This document shows positions 23,660 through 35,330 of a stretch of 64,000 bases of DNA, piece by piece. Numbering within the stretch: position 1 is the first letter of the stretch; each line of letters starts with the position of its first letter. The position numbers were made by a program, and so were the translations under genes. Where the stretch lies: contig JAPEUQ010000024.1 in the NCBI GenBank assembly GCA_027946365.1, forward strand, positions 358,883-422,882, written 5' to 3'. A model generated the notes under the pieces. That model searched no databases. It was not told where the DNA came from and saw nothing but the letters and a program-made list of their open reading frames with translations. Origin of the DNA: Kalmusia sp. IMI 367209 (lineage: Eukaryota; Ascomycota; Dothideomycetes; Pleosporales; Didymosphaeriaceae).

Positions 23660-24308
23660 GTCAAGCTCTGTCTCTTCGGTCGAATGTCTCGCCAGAAAAA
23701 TTCTCATTGTCCACACAATCACAAACGCAAGCCCAAAGACCCCAGCAACTATACCAAACGCAATGTACGCCGAGGTTTGAGCTTTTGATAACTTTAGTCC
23801 AGTAACAGCGTTGACAAAGGCAAGCAGCAATAGAACACGACCTCCCCAGACATGGATATGCCGCTTGTAGCTTTTTCTCTTGGTAGCTACCCACTGCCGG
23901 TGCTGGAGCCAACCAGTAAAAGGCATCGTGAGAAAAAGCACTGTTATTACAGTTCCGAAGAGGACGTGACCCTCACGAGAGCGCTGAGTGGGTGTCTCTG
24001 TCAGCAATCGCTCTTATATTGTTGTAGAAGGATCAGCTCAATGGGAAGGAGACGAAACCTACCCCAGCCTTCTTGCTAAGCCAACTACCGAGGCCAAAGC
24101 CAGTGACTAGAAGAAGAAGCCCAAGACTCTGCCATATTGCGTGCCAACGAACTGTGTTCTGAACCTTGAGCAGTCGAAGTAGGAAGACACCTGATGGAAA
24201 CCATATCACCACTGCGAGGACCATGAGAACCCCATGTGCGGTGCGGACCTTGGTCATGCGGGAGATGAGTGCAGCAAGTGCTTCAGGATCGAGAGTGGCA
24301 TAGTCCAT
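23597..24308 (-). CDS. Cytochrome b561-domain membrane protein
   Basis: Exon 1 is 24308..24059 and exon 2 23997..23597; intron 24058..23998 (GTTTCG donor, branch TTGCTGAC). Product 216 aa. The donor four bases downstream of the more obvious GTAGGT was chosen because it alone keeps the frame (AGV|ETPTQ). Five or six hydrophobic helices carry histidines at the positions expected for two hemes: RTAHGVLM, VRWHAIWQ, REGHVLFG and RHIHVWGG. There is no DOMON domain and no signal peptide. Such proteins move electrons across membranes, often for ferric or ascorbate chemistry. The last 20 or so residues and the stop codon lie inside a 13-bp tandem repeat, so the charged Thr/Arg/Asp-rich tail (LDETCRRDTQEGHLG) is repeat-derived. 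Confidence 0.85.
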
Positions 24309-25369
24309 GTTATTTAGTGGGAGAGTCAAAAGGGAGTACCAATGTGACGTAACGATGTTGATGATGATATCGTGAGAGTAATGGAGCGAAGTAAACTATC
24401 AATCAAGAAGCACAGGCGGTCTTTTATATATCTGATGGTCTGCTGTCTTTGTCTCTCGGCCTGCAGTCGAACTGCTCTGTATTATGTCGCTTGTGATGAA
24501 TACGCTTGTCTCTATTGAACCATCCATGTCCTACCTAGGATCAAGGATCAGATATGCCGAGATATCTGGCTAGAGGAGTGAATCGTTTCCAGACGATCTC
24601 TGGTTGGATCACTCGTATGGCATCCTGGTGATACGTTGCAAGTTAATTCGCCGCTATGTCCATTATTTCAATGGTCACTCGGCCCTTCGTGTTATTTTTC
24701 GGATACCTGCTGGGTGAACAGTTTAGAAGAACCTCGCTCTGACACAATAGAGCAATAGATGCGTGCTGATTGATTTGTTCGTATAACTTTCACATAACTA
24801 GGATTGTGGCAGTGCTGCGTATCATCGACTGCCGAAAGAGGGCAAATCGCTTATCACGCAGCGGCACCAGCCTACCGGCATGCAAGCTTATTTCTTGGCG
24901 ATCTCTGATTGGGTCGTTCGTATGACAACCTGGAAAAGCCGTTCGACTTTCGTGAAAGGAAGTGTGATTTCTTGCTATAGCTTGCTTCTCGAAACAACTA
25001 ACATTTCCTGTTCCTGGTTTGGCTCAGATTAGAGTGAGAGAAACAGTCAAGATTCACGAGACAAGATTGAATTGTGTCTTCGCAATGCTATAGACTCGCA
25101 ATCCAGCTGAACAGTGCCATGACCACGCGGCGGTCAAATGGGAAGCTTGCGTATACGGCGCAGCGAACGGAAAGCGCAACGAGCTAAAAGCTAACGTGTA
25201 GCCCGAGACCGCCGTTCGCCAAGTTCATGACCATATCATGAATCGGCCCGACAGCAATCTTCCTTTCACCGTCACGACGCGCAAGCTATATTCGAATACC
25301 TACACTACTCAACCTAGTATGAAATACGACCGCATCTGAAGCGCCACGATATATCATCAAGGACATGAT
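24309..25369. other. Intergenic: divergent region between cytochrome b561 and a Zn2Cys6 factor
   Basis: About 1.06 kb upstream of both genes. Two 40-bp stretches (starting about 24593 and 24897) resemble each other (ATCTCTG-TTGG-TC--TCGTATG), with mostly transition differences. A perfect 8-bp inverted repeat CGGCGGTC/GACCGCCG lies at 25128..25135 and 25207..25214, near the regulator's start. No gene is recognised. Confidence 0.5.
25128..25214. promoter_or_regulatory. CGGCGGTC / GACCGCCG inverted pair upstream of the Zn2Cys6 gene
   Basis: A perfect 8-bp inverted pair (25128..25135 and 25207..25214) about 155-240 bp before the start codon at 25370. CGG-containing everted or inverted pairs are typical Zn2Cys6 targets, so autoregulation is possible. 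Inference only. Confidence 0.3.
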
Positions 25370-27320
25370 ATGAGCGCTACGTGGTGCTTGGCACAAGCCA
25401 GGGATCTCAATGGGGACGTGGAAGACGTTGTAAGGGGCAGGAAAAGACAGCGGAGAAAGGCGCCCAAGACGAAGACCGGATGCATAACTTGCAAGTGAGT
25501 GAAATTTGGACACTTCGATACCTGCGTAGGTGCCAATAGTCTACAGAATCCGGCGTATCAAATGCGATGAGGAAAAGCCTCATTGCAGCAAGTGTACTTC
25601 AACCGGAAGACAATGCGATGGCTACATACAAGCAACAAACGCAACAGAATATGTTTCCCATACACGTTCAAGACGTATTAAAATTCCAGCGGCTCAAACC
25701 AAGTCAGAGATCAACAAACGGACGGTATTAAAGTCGGTCGCGATGCTTGGTGGCAACACCCAATTGCAGTCGCATGAGATCCGACTGCTCCACTCGCTCG
25801 GCGTTGCCCATACTTCTCCGTCGCTCAATCATTTCTCCGAAAGTTGTTCAATTCAAGCTTCTCTAAGCCATGCATTCGAGTACTTCCTACACCACTCGTC
25901 GCCTGATCTGAAAGGAGTTCCTTATATTCAGACATGGCAGTCGTATATCCTCAGGATTGCGCTCCGCTCTACCGCCATCCAACATGCCGTCGCTGCTTTG
26001 TCTGAGCTCCACGAGTGGTACTCTTACCCTACTTGTCACAAAATATATCGTGATCAGGAGGGATGGCGCCAGTATTACCTCTCGGCAAAACAGGTCTCAG
26101 CGTTAATAACTACTGTCCAGACCGATACGGATGACCGAGCCGATGCCGAAGAGGAGATCTTGATAGCTTGCGCTATCTTCATCACGATCGAAGTGCTATT
26201 TGGAAATATCAGAACCGCGATCCGACACCTCAAAAGCGGAATCTCCCTCGTCCAAGACTTTATGGCGAAGCGTCACCCTCATTCCAGCTTTCAGTTTTCT
26301 CACAAGGGCCCAACGTCACAAATGGATCTCTTGGACCTCAGTAACACTTCGTTATGTTCGTTTCTAGACGGAAACCTACCTGATCTGATCGGACTCTTGG
26401 CCCTTCTCGATCTGCAAATGATGACATTCTTCCCTCCGGACCAGTACATGACATCTGAGGATGCGAACCATCGTTTTCTTTCGGTCTCCTTGACTTCTGT
26501 CCGTTCTCAGCCTGACAGCTTAGCAATTCAGTTGTACTGCATTGTTTCTCAGGCTCTCCATTGGATACGTCATGAAGCCCACAGAGCTAAATACGAAGAC
26601 ACAGTACCGTCAGTCTTGTACGAAGCCCAATTCAATCTGATCGCCCATCTAATTGCGTGGCACAATAACTTGGACTCCATTGATAACACGGAGGTAGCGT
26701 CAGAGACTGCGAACTTGCTACTGACGTACCATCTCACGACCCTCAAAGTACACGCTGCACTCTCAAGTGAAGAATGCCTATACAAGGGAGAAGCCTGCGT
26801 GAACTCCTTTCGAGCGCTTATACGGTATACCATCATCATCCTACAGGGTCGAAAGCCAGAGCGACCTGCGACACGTCAGCTTTCGCTAGAGACCAGCACC
26901 GTCGAAGCGATGTATTTTCTGGTCACAAAATGTCGCGACGCGACGCTGCGCCGCCGTGCACTTTCTCTGCTTCAGTGCGCAGGTAGGGAAGGCGTATGGG
27001 ATGGACTGGCTATGGCAGTTGTTGCTGAGCATGTTCTCAGACTTGAAGAGGGTAGGAGTGTTCAAACAGCTATCTGCTCTCCATCCGTGTTTGTGACTCG
27101 CACCAACGTCGATATAGGAACTTCTATTCATCGGGACGGCGATAAAGCATCTGAACGTAGCCGCTGCATGCTTGAAGTCGAGAACTTGGGTCAGGTCCGG
27201 CTCATTAATGAAGTTAATTTTAGCGTCGACAGGAACGAAAGAACAGTAAACGTGAAATGTGGCTGGTTTGATGAGAAGAGGAGGGTTTGGGACTACGACA
27301 CAAAAGTACTCACTTGGTGA
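25370..27320 (+). CDS. Zn(II)2Cys6 transcription factor
   Basis: Exon 1 is 25370..25494 and exon 2 25547..27320, with a 52-nt intron that splits the zinc cluster; 632 aa. The binuclear cluster spans about residues 38-65: CITCK then IRRIKCDEEKPHCSKC and GRQCDGY, with the usual basic stretch GRKRQRRKAPKTKT before it. The rest is a mostly helical fungal regulator domain; SHAFEYFLHHSSPDLKG and IQHAVAALSELHEW are typical of the C6 factors whose middle region is annotated as a fungal-specific domain. The start MSATWCLAQARD is the only in-frame ATG before the cluster. Nuclear, DNA-binding at CGG-containing sites. The target pathway is not evident; neighbours are a b561 protein and a peptidase. Confidence 0.9.
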
Positions 27321-28080
27321 TCTTACACTGGAGATGTTGCAATAAGCGTCCATAGAAACGCTGGGTCGAATCGATTCCAAGCCTGTTTGTTCGTTGTCCT
27401 GGACACTGTTAGCAATGATGCCACATGGGCGACAAAAGCAGCCATCGACCTAGGAATAATTTCCACAGGAGCGGTCAAGACCTTCTGCACACAATACTAC
27501 TCCGGCGCTGCTTGTGGACCAGTCAAGCCGACCCTCGCACAAACCTAGCACAATTCATGGCGTACCAAGCTACATCGTTCTCATATTCAGTCTCCAAAGG
27601 TTTACCTTATTTCATCGGCGAGACGAACTCGACTCGGTTGCCTGTCAAGCCCTCGCTGGCGTCTCTGATGTATTCGGTGCGGCGATTGGAATATTGACTA
27701 CGCACTGTAGGCCGCCAGCGTTCATGTTCCTTGTGTATAGCTGTAGGGTTAGAAATTCGCTACCCCCTCACCCATGCTTACGATTGACACATAGTGTGAC
27801 TCTAAAAAGCACCTCTTAGGGATTGGTGGTGGCGATGTAGGATGGGGAAAATGCCTCGCAAACGGCTCGCTGCTGTCCGGCGCTACTTCCTTTTGGCGTC
27901 TTAGTTGGAGCTCCAAGCGCCAGATATATAAGTGACATCATATTCCACAAAGTTTTCACTGCCATATATGGGGGGTAGTCATTCTGAGTAAGATGTAGGG
28001 TAAAAATGCAATGCTTTGATACATGAGGTCCCCCAAGTGCGCTTTGTAAGCTTTTGAGTAGACGAAATAGATAATCCAGA
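27321..28080. other. Intergenic between convergent Zn2Cys6 and M13 peptidase genes
   Basis: About 760 bp between two gene 3' ends. The frames at 27425-27819 have no domain. No gene recognised. Confidence 0.5.
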
Positions 28081-30471
28081 TTACCACAACTGACAGGTTG
28101 GCTTTTTCTCCTCGCATTTGAAGCTTTCTCGAAATTCGCGGCTATTCGCCATAGTTCCTAGAATGCGCGCCCACTTAGGTGCATGCGGGTCGGTGTATAT
28201 ACGCTGAATTGCGGTTTCCTTGCGCGACTTGCCGCACCACCAATTCGAGTATGTGACGAAGAAGAGCTGATCCTGCGTAAAATGGTCTAAACCCGGAAGG
28301 TCCTGGTTGGGCTTTTGGTGAGCGCGTCGCTTCCAAGCCTGGAAAGACGCGGACAGGCCACCTGCATCAGCAATGTTTTCACCAAGTGTAAGCCGCCCAT
28401 TGACGTGGAGGGGGCTTGTCATCTGGTCCTGGAACGGTGTAATTTGTGTACTGGTCAACAAAGCACTCAGCACGCTTTTCGAATGCCTTGACTGTCTCGT
28501 TTGACCACCAATCTGTATAGTTGCCGATCTGATCATAGTGTCGGCCTGTAGAGTCGAAGGCATGACTCAGCTCATGGCCAGCCACAGACCCAAATGCACC
28601 ATACGACATATAAGCAGGTACATCGACATCGAATACGGGGAACTGCATGATGCCAGCAGGGAAAACGATTTCGTTACCCGGTGGGTTGTAGTAGGCATTC
28701 ACGGTAGGAACGGTCATACCCCACTGGTCCCGGTCTACAGGCTTGCCAAGGGCAGACCATTCGTCGCTCACGGCAAATTGACGGACTGAGAGAGCGTTAG
28801 TAAAGAATGTTTCCGAAGAGATGTTGACCAAGCTGTAATATTTCTGCAACTTGGCAGGATCCATGATATCTGGGCTTTTCGTAGGATATCCGATCTTCTG
28901 GACGATATTGTGTACTTTATCGATTGCCTTCTTCGTCGTCGTCTTGTCAACCCATTTGGCAGCTTTTAATTTCTTGGCGAATTCAGCCTTGATGTCATTG
29001 ATGATGGTATCACCAAATTTCTTAGCTTCCGCAGAGAAAGCCTTTTCGACAAAGAACCGGCTCAAGAACCAACCCAAGCCGTCATCAATGTGGCCAACAC
29101 ATCTGCGCCATCGTTCGGGGGTAGAATCAGGGTCCTGAATCAATCAGCTCAAGAAATATAAAGGCCATACCTAGGTAACGCACCTTGCCAACAAGCTCGT
29201 TGGCAAACCTTTTATAAGGCTTGATAGCGTCTGCCTCAATGTATCCGGAGAATGACTGAATAGTCTTCCAGATGAAATAGTTCTGAAGTACCTTGGCGTC
29301 AGTTTCAGAAATGATCGATGACAACTCTTTCAGGTAATCGGGTGTCATAACAATGACTCGTCCAACATCAACATTGCTAGGGGCAAGACCCTGAATCAAG
29401 GCTTTCAAATCGATTTGAGGGGTAAGATTCGCCGCTTGGTCGATAGGCATCGGATTGTAGTACTTGGTAACATCTTCTCGGTCCTCAGTAGGGGGCGAAG
29501 CGGCCGCAAGCTTCTTCTCTAGGTCGATGACTTTGGAATAGGACTCCTTGTCCTCCTCGGGATAAAAATTATCGAGAACTTCAATAGCAACGGCGCGATA
29601 CTTCTCAACAAGCTTCTCGTCCTCGTAGCGCTCCTTGGATGGAAGACCGAAGCTCCAAGGAGCTGAAACAGAGACAATTACTGTGTCTGGGTCACGATCA
29701 TCTGCGCCTGTCCCTGCGGTGGCTAAAGCAGATACTCCATAATTAGCAAGAAGAAGGATGGCATCTTTCAGGTTTGCAGAATCATCGACTGGATAAGTTG
29801 TCTTGAGCTCATCAAGCACTTGAAGTAGCGGGCCAGTGCCAAGGCTCTTGATCTTGTCCTCGTCAAGACAGGCATCGTAGGCTGCTTTCATCTTGTCAAA
29901 GTTTTCCTCATCTGCGGACTTGTTGGCAGCCATCAGATTCATTGGTGAGAAGTAGGAATGCTATGAATCATCGTAAGCTGACTTGTCAGTTTATATCTCG
30001 TTATGCATACCTGGGAGTCTTTGGGGTACGGAGAATCGAGGATATGACGAAGTAGAAGCTCTGAATTCTCATTCATGATAGTTCCGGTGAATGCATCCCC
30101 CCTTGATCAGGACGTAGATCATGGTGGTCTCTCCATCCACCACAGACAAGCTCCTCGAAGTCATTACAGGGATCGAGTTCCTTGTAGTTAGGCGAGAGAT
30201 TATACAGAATCTCTGATGCAGCATGAACACAAGCTGGGGTCAAGCATAGTTTCGATGATTCCGACTCCTTGTTGTTTGCTAGTCGCGTTCGTTAACGAGC
30301 ACCAGTTTTTATCAAAATCTCATCCTTACCATCTATAATACTATAGTACACCAGCCCCAATGCAGAAGCGATACCAAACGCTCTCAAAGCAGATATGACG
30401 GACAAGCCACGTCGGGATGATGCCTCAGCCCTAGCATTGGGATGGGGAAGGAGGGGCGTCTTTTCCGACAT
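28081..30471 (-). CDS. M13 (neprilysin-like) metallopeptidase, with two homopolymer frame breaks
   Basis: Exons: 30471..30330, 30278..30011, 29960..29184 and 29134..28081; introns GT-AG. The N-terminus MSEKTPLLPHPNAR is cytosolic, followed by one membrane helix (about residues 28-44): a type II membrane protein with an outside catalytic domain. LCLTPACVHAASEIL opens the ectodomain. Active-site features: NAYYNPPGNEIVFPAGI, zinc site HELSH, zinc-ligand Glu in GENIADAGG, and terminal CQLW. The frame breaks twice. In exon 2 the run C6 at 30097..30102 (G6 on the coding strand) needs two bases fewer or one more. In exon 4 the run G5 at 28410..28414 needs one fewer; it falls between HELSH and GENIAD. 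Corrected length is about 745 aa, normal. All catalytic residues survive, so assembly error is likelier than a pseudogene. Confidence 0.87.
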
Positions 30472-31509
30472 GATGAAGACGCCCAAGCTTAGTAGAGGTT
30501 CTCTTTGACTGAGTACTCGGGACTTTTTAATGGTCGAAGCTGCTCAAACCGACATTGAGATGGAAAAAGAGTTGACAGAAGGAGGTTGGTACGATGGTCA
30601 CGACGCAATGATGCGGAGATCTGGGGTAAGGGCGCTTAGCGGCACCGGCTTCAGGCACGACCCCGAAACGAATTAGCGTTGTTCAGAGTGAAGGCTGCCA
30701 AAGAACCAAATGCATATCGAGCGCCTACATCTCGCGCTTTGGGCGATCAAAAATCGCTTATGCATCCAGAGTATGTCTAAGATGTTGCCGAGTTCCTAAG
30801 ATTTCTTAATATCGTCTACGCGTGGTCATTTGCTCAGGTGAGCCTATCGAACAGGAGTTTACCGGTGCTACGTCAGTCTGTTATCAGAGGGCATAGGCGC
30901 ATATGTCTGCACAGAGGCTTGATGTGTTCTTGCATTGGATGTGACAGTTTTTACTCTTCTAAAAGAGTTTAGGGAGATCAATGGGACAGTTGGTATTCGA
31001 TAAATTCATGTGTAACGGCATGAGTTTCGGTCAGTGGGCTGGTATCGATCCAGATATTTATAGGCTAGAGAGTCAAGAGCCTTACAGACAAACAGCGGCA
31101 TGGAGAACGGCGCTCAGTAGCATATTAGGTAAGTGACCGCCATTGAGCACAGTACAGGGGTGACGATAGTTCAGCTCTATACGATAGCCGAGTACGGGTA
31201 TACGTTCTATACGGTCACTAAAAAGAAGCCCTGTCGACACAGCCAATGACATTCATGCCAACCCCGCAACCCACCGATTTCCTCCTATCTCTCAAGGACT
31301 ATCCTAGCATTTGCCTTCCTTTCTCGTCGCTTGCCGAAGCTTTTCCATACGTGCGACGTAGTTGCATACGTGTGACAGTGCGATCTGCACATAATGGATC
31401 GCAACGTGCACCATCCGTACCCGGGAAGCGACATTCTAAAACCTCCGACTCTGCAGCCTCGCGAACGTCACCTTCGAAAAGTCTCTGAGAGCTGAATTCT
31501 CCGTTCATC
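30472..31509. other. Intergenic: divergent region between M13 peptidase and P450
   Basis: About 1.04 kb upstream of both genes. The plus frame 31246-31488 ends just before the P450 start and has no domain. No further feature recognised. Confidence 0.5.
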
Positions 31510-33109
31510 ATGGCGGGCGCCCTTCAAGGTATCATTTCCAAAGCTACCGCAGCCGACTGGCTATCCTTCCAAGGCATCTTCACATTACTAGCCTTCATCT
31601 TCGCTGTCCAAATCATTCAAGCCATTGCACGCGCAATCTACAACGTCTATTTCCACCCACTTAGCAAATATCCCGGTCCCAAATCGTGGGCCGCCTTCGA
31701 AGTTGCAAGAACCATTGGACGCGTCCAAGGCCGCCTGGACTTCGCGATCGTGGAAGAACACCGGAAGCATGGCGAAGTCGTGCGCGTTGGTGTGGACGAG
31801 TTGTCCTTCATTCATCCCAGCGCATGGAAAGACATCTACGGTCATGGACATGCCGAGCTGCCAAAGTACTTTCCACCAAAAACGATCAATCCAAATCAGA
31901 TCATTGCCGCGAAAAGTGGAGACCATTTTCGCATGCGCAGGGCTTTTCTTCCAGCGTTTTCCGAAAAAGCATTGGCACAACAGGAGAAGCTTATGCGTGT
32001 TTACATTGATCTACTCATCCAGCGGCTCTCTGAATGCGCCCAGTCTAGCGAACCTGCGAACATGACAAAATGGTATAACCTGACAACCTTCGATCTCATC
32101 GCTGATTTGACATTTGGAAAATCGCTTGGTGGATTAGAATCTGGAGAGTCAAACCAGTGGACTAAAAAGATCGAAACAATGTTGAAGCTTATGCCTACGC
32201 TTATGCTCTTGACAAGTTTTCCACTTTTAGCGACCATTTTGAATTTTCTATTCGGTCGGAAAATGGAAGAAGCGCGACAAAAACACTTCCAGTATGCGGC
32301 ATCGCTTGCTATGGGTCGCCTCCAAGGCAAGGAGCAGGCCGATCGAGGAGACTTCATGGACTACATTTTACGCTCTCGTGGTGAAGCGCACCAAGTTACA
32401 GACGATGAGCTTGTGCATAATTCTGATCTCTTCATGTTGGCGGGTTCGGAGACCACAGCAACGCTACTTTTGGGCGTCACGTACTTCCTGCTTAAGAATC
32501 CGGAGACATATCGAAAGGCCACTGAAGAAGTCCGCTCTGTATTTGCACATCCTGAGGACATCACCTTTAAGGAAGCTACCCAACGCTTACCTTATATGAT
32601 GGCTTGTTTGAGCGAGGCACTGCGCGTATTCCCATCCATTCCGCTGGCTTTGTTCCGCGTCACGAACCCCGGCCAAATGTCTCCGATTGCTGGTCACATG
32701 ATACCTCCCGGTGTACGTATTGATGTGGCTTCTGCTTTGGAAGATATGTAACTAACTCTGCCAGACTCGTGTCGGTGTGCACCAACTCTCGGCATATCAC
32801 TCGCCCCTCAACTTCCATGATCCCGAATCTTTTCGCCCAGAACGATGGCTGCCAGAAGTGTACAATGACCCTTCATCGCCATTCCACAATGACCGACGCG
32901 AGGTACATAAGCCATTCTCATTCGGTCCGCGTGACTGTATTGGGCGAAACCTTGCGTTCCATGAAATGCGACTTATCCTTGCCATGGTTCTATGGAACTT
33001 TGACCTGGAACTGGGCGCAGGTATGGAACAGTGGCACCTTCAAAAGATCTTTGGTATCTGGTCGAAGCCTCCGCTTCGGGTGCGGCTGAGTAAGAGGAAG
33101 GTGGAGTAG
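31510..33109 (+). CDS. Cytochrome P450 monooxygenase
   Basis: Exon 1 is 31510..32712 and exon 2 32765..33109, with a 52-nt intron (GTACGT, branch AACTAACTC). Product 515 aa. An N-terminal membrane anchor lies at about residues 20-45, followed by YFHPLSKYPGPK, the proline hinge of fungal microsomal P450s. The I-helix oxygen-binding motif is AGSETT (about 311-316), ExxR is EALR (about 369), and FRPERW precedes the heme loop FSFGPRDCIGRNLA, with the cysteine ligand at about 459. It acts in the endoplasmic reticulum with NADPH-P450 reductase. Intact by every visible criterion. Substrate unknown. The proline hinge and heme loop resemble the large group of fungal P450s that act in secondary metabolism or detoxification, but there are no biosynthetic neighbours. 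Confidence 0.94.
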
Positions 33110-34029
33110 GCGCTGAAAAGACCTTTCATGTTTGATGAACGTACAGCTTGCATTACCGGGACTATAGTTCTCTTTGGATGTACAACAGTTTTGTCATCGA
33201 GGTTCAATGAACAGCTTAGACTCTTTTGGTAGGACTAAGGTCGAATACAAGCTTGCCAGCGAACAGTCGGTGGGTCAATGACATATAGATCTCTATAGAC
33301 TAGAGTAAGTCATTCTGTAACGAGTGACCAATGTTACGATTTGAAAATGTACGGTCGCTGTTCACAGGGGGTGCCGCCACGAAGTGTAGCCTTATCATGC
33401 TTCTTGAGCGATGGTCGTATAAGAGCATACGCACTCGGGAACTTTAGATCCTGAGACTCACAAGGCTTTAAAGAACGTTTTCATCACAGCCAACATTGGT
33501 CACCAGAAGGTGGAATAATAATCAGACTTAGTAATAAAGAGGACTCTATCTGATCATCATAACCTGGATAATAGCAAGGCCGCAGGGCTGAGCCGAATAA
33601 ACTCGGACAAATCACTTTCTCAAGATGGACATCACTTTACTCGCTCTACCCTATATTAGTTAGCTAAGGTGTAAGTATAGAGATGTAGAGAGCTAATAGG
33701 ATCTAGTAAGTAGCTAACTAGATATAGGAATAATATAGGCGGGTGCGGTAGATCCGGCATGGTAGAACCGTAAACGCCGACACTGGCTCAGCGGGCAGCG
33801 TAAACGCCTGCAGTGGAGACTTTCCGTATAGTTATCGCCGAACGTACAGAGAATTTGCATATGACAATTGCCTCAAAATCAAGACCGCGTGGGATATCGA
33901 GAAAGTAGGAAGGCGCAGCAGGGATCCATTAATTGTTTTGGCAGGACTTTGTCCTACGTCAAGTCACACGGTATAAGTACGCTCTTTCCCCAGGTCGGGC
34001 CTCTTGACTTGGCCACAAGGGTAAAAAAT
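33110..34029. other. Intergenic, 3' flank of P450, with a short palindromic element
   Basis: No gene recognised. The stretch from about 33640 to 33740 is TA-rich and contains the inverted-repeat element listed separately; GC content rises sharply just after it (about 33745). Confidence 0.5.
33650..33728. repeat. 79-bp element with near-perfect terminal inverted repeats
   Basis: The left end CCTATATTAGTTAGCTA and the reverse complement of the right end (CCTATATCTAGTTAGCTA) differ by one inserted base. They flank a core of about 44 bp. This could be a tiny MITE-like element or hairpin; no coding capacity. Confidence 0.6.
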
Positions 34030-35330
34030 GCCCTATGTGCTTTTCGCTGATACACTTCGAACTTTCGACAATTCATCCATATTGAATCGACTATGCGCCT
34101 TTTTGAGTCGTTTTGCCTCTACAGGCACTACTCTGCAATCCTCCATTGCACTTACTCCGATTCGATGGGCGCGTTTATTACATTGTTATGTCCATGGCCT
34201 TATCCTCGACTGTATCTAGGACACGTGTGTCTATTGCCTATCTATGTGTTGCTCCGCCAGGTCAGATCTTGGTCGATGATCTTGTTTGTATCCTTTAGCT
34301 TGATGGACTCGGTGGTAAAGGTTGTTGCGGTCTATGCAGAAGCGTTCCTAGTCAGCCACCCTACGCGATTTATGCCCGCCTACGGTCCAAATGGTCTGCT
34401 GTCCTACAAAATTTAGGCTCCATTTTTTTTCGAACCTGCCCATGTCTATTGTGCTGGTGGATATGCTGTGCGCCAGGACGCCGTGCGTCGGGATCTGTAT
34501 TGAAGAATCTGCACTGAGATCCTGCTACCAATACGGCGAGCCCTGTCATCTGGATATCGTCTCAGCGCCTCGATCTCGCTCCTGCTAGCTGTCTCAATGC
34601 TGAGATCTCCGCTCTTCAGCTGGTTAGAAGAGACAATTTTCACGCTTTCTATGTGCTCGTTTCCGCTCTGCTCGATGGCATGCTTCACAAGGGCTTTGAG
34701 ATTGCGCGGTTTCATTGCCCCAGACTCTGTGTGAGTGGGCTCCTTATGTTCATGATGACCTCATGCTGTGTCTGCACGGAAAGTGGTTCGAAACTTTGTA
34801 CATTGTATGTACCTGCTAGTGGGACGCTTCTGGCTGCCGCTGCAGCGTAATTCATGCTCGCCTGCTCATGTGGTCTTATGTTCCTATTCTCTCGCGCCGT
34901 ATCTAGCGTCGCCTTTTTCACCGCTACGGCCTCATTCGCCACCGCCCTCGCCCCCCTCTGCTGTATTGCCATTCTGTTGTACGTTTGTTACGATTCGTTG
35001 GATGGTCTCTGCAATGTTCTCGAGCTCGTTCTTGACTTCTTCGAGAACCTGTGTTGTGTTCTTTCCGCTGTGGTCTAGCCTCCGTTTTTACGATGCTGAG
35101 TACGTCGCATCTAGCGTCAAGGTTAGACATCTTCAGGACGAACGTTAATAAACCGCTGATACTGTCGCGAATATTATTTGCTAGCATAGATTCGTCACCG
35201 GTGCGCTCGATAAGGCGAAGTACGTCGTCAAGAAAAATACTAGGACTTGTAGCATACTCGGGACTGTGGGCTACCCCGACATTCGAGGCTATGGTGTCGT
35301 CATGACCCCTTAGACGCAGTGGACGCTGCT
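34030..35330 (-). mobile_element. Degraded LINE (Tad-like non-LTR retrotransposon) ORF1 remnant
   Basis: Read on the minus strand in shifting frames, the segment shows a fungal LINE ORF1 (gag-like) protein from its start (DDTIASNVGVAHSPEYATS, about 35300) onward. Next come a coiled-coil part (TQVLEEVKNELENIAETIQ), then NIRSPLT and the conserved block MKPRNLKALVKHAIEQSG with IVSSNQLKSGDLSI (about 34715-34590), then VGWLTRNASA and NKIIDQDL further on. Stops and frame changes occur throughout, so it is not functional. I recognise the gag-like block from fungal Tad-clade elements by memory. No reverse transcriptase or endonuclease part is visible in this window, so the copy is truncated. Confidence 0.75.

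Noticed and set aside
31246..31488. Small gene just upstream of the P450
   Set aside because: No domain, ends before the P450 start, and lies where the promoter and 5' UTR are expected.
34093..34416. Plus-strand hydrophobic frames at 34.1-34.4 kb
   Set aside because: They are the complement of the LINE ORF1 remnant, whose conserved blocks read on the minus strand.
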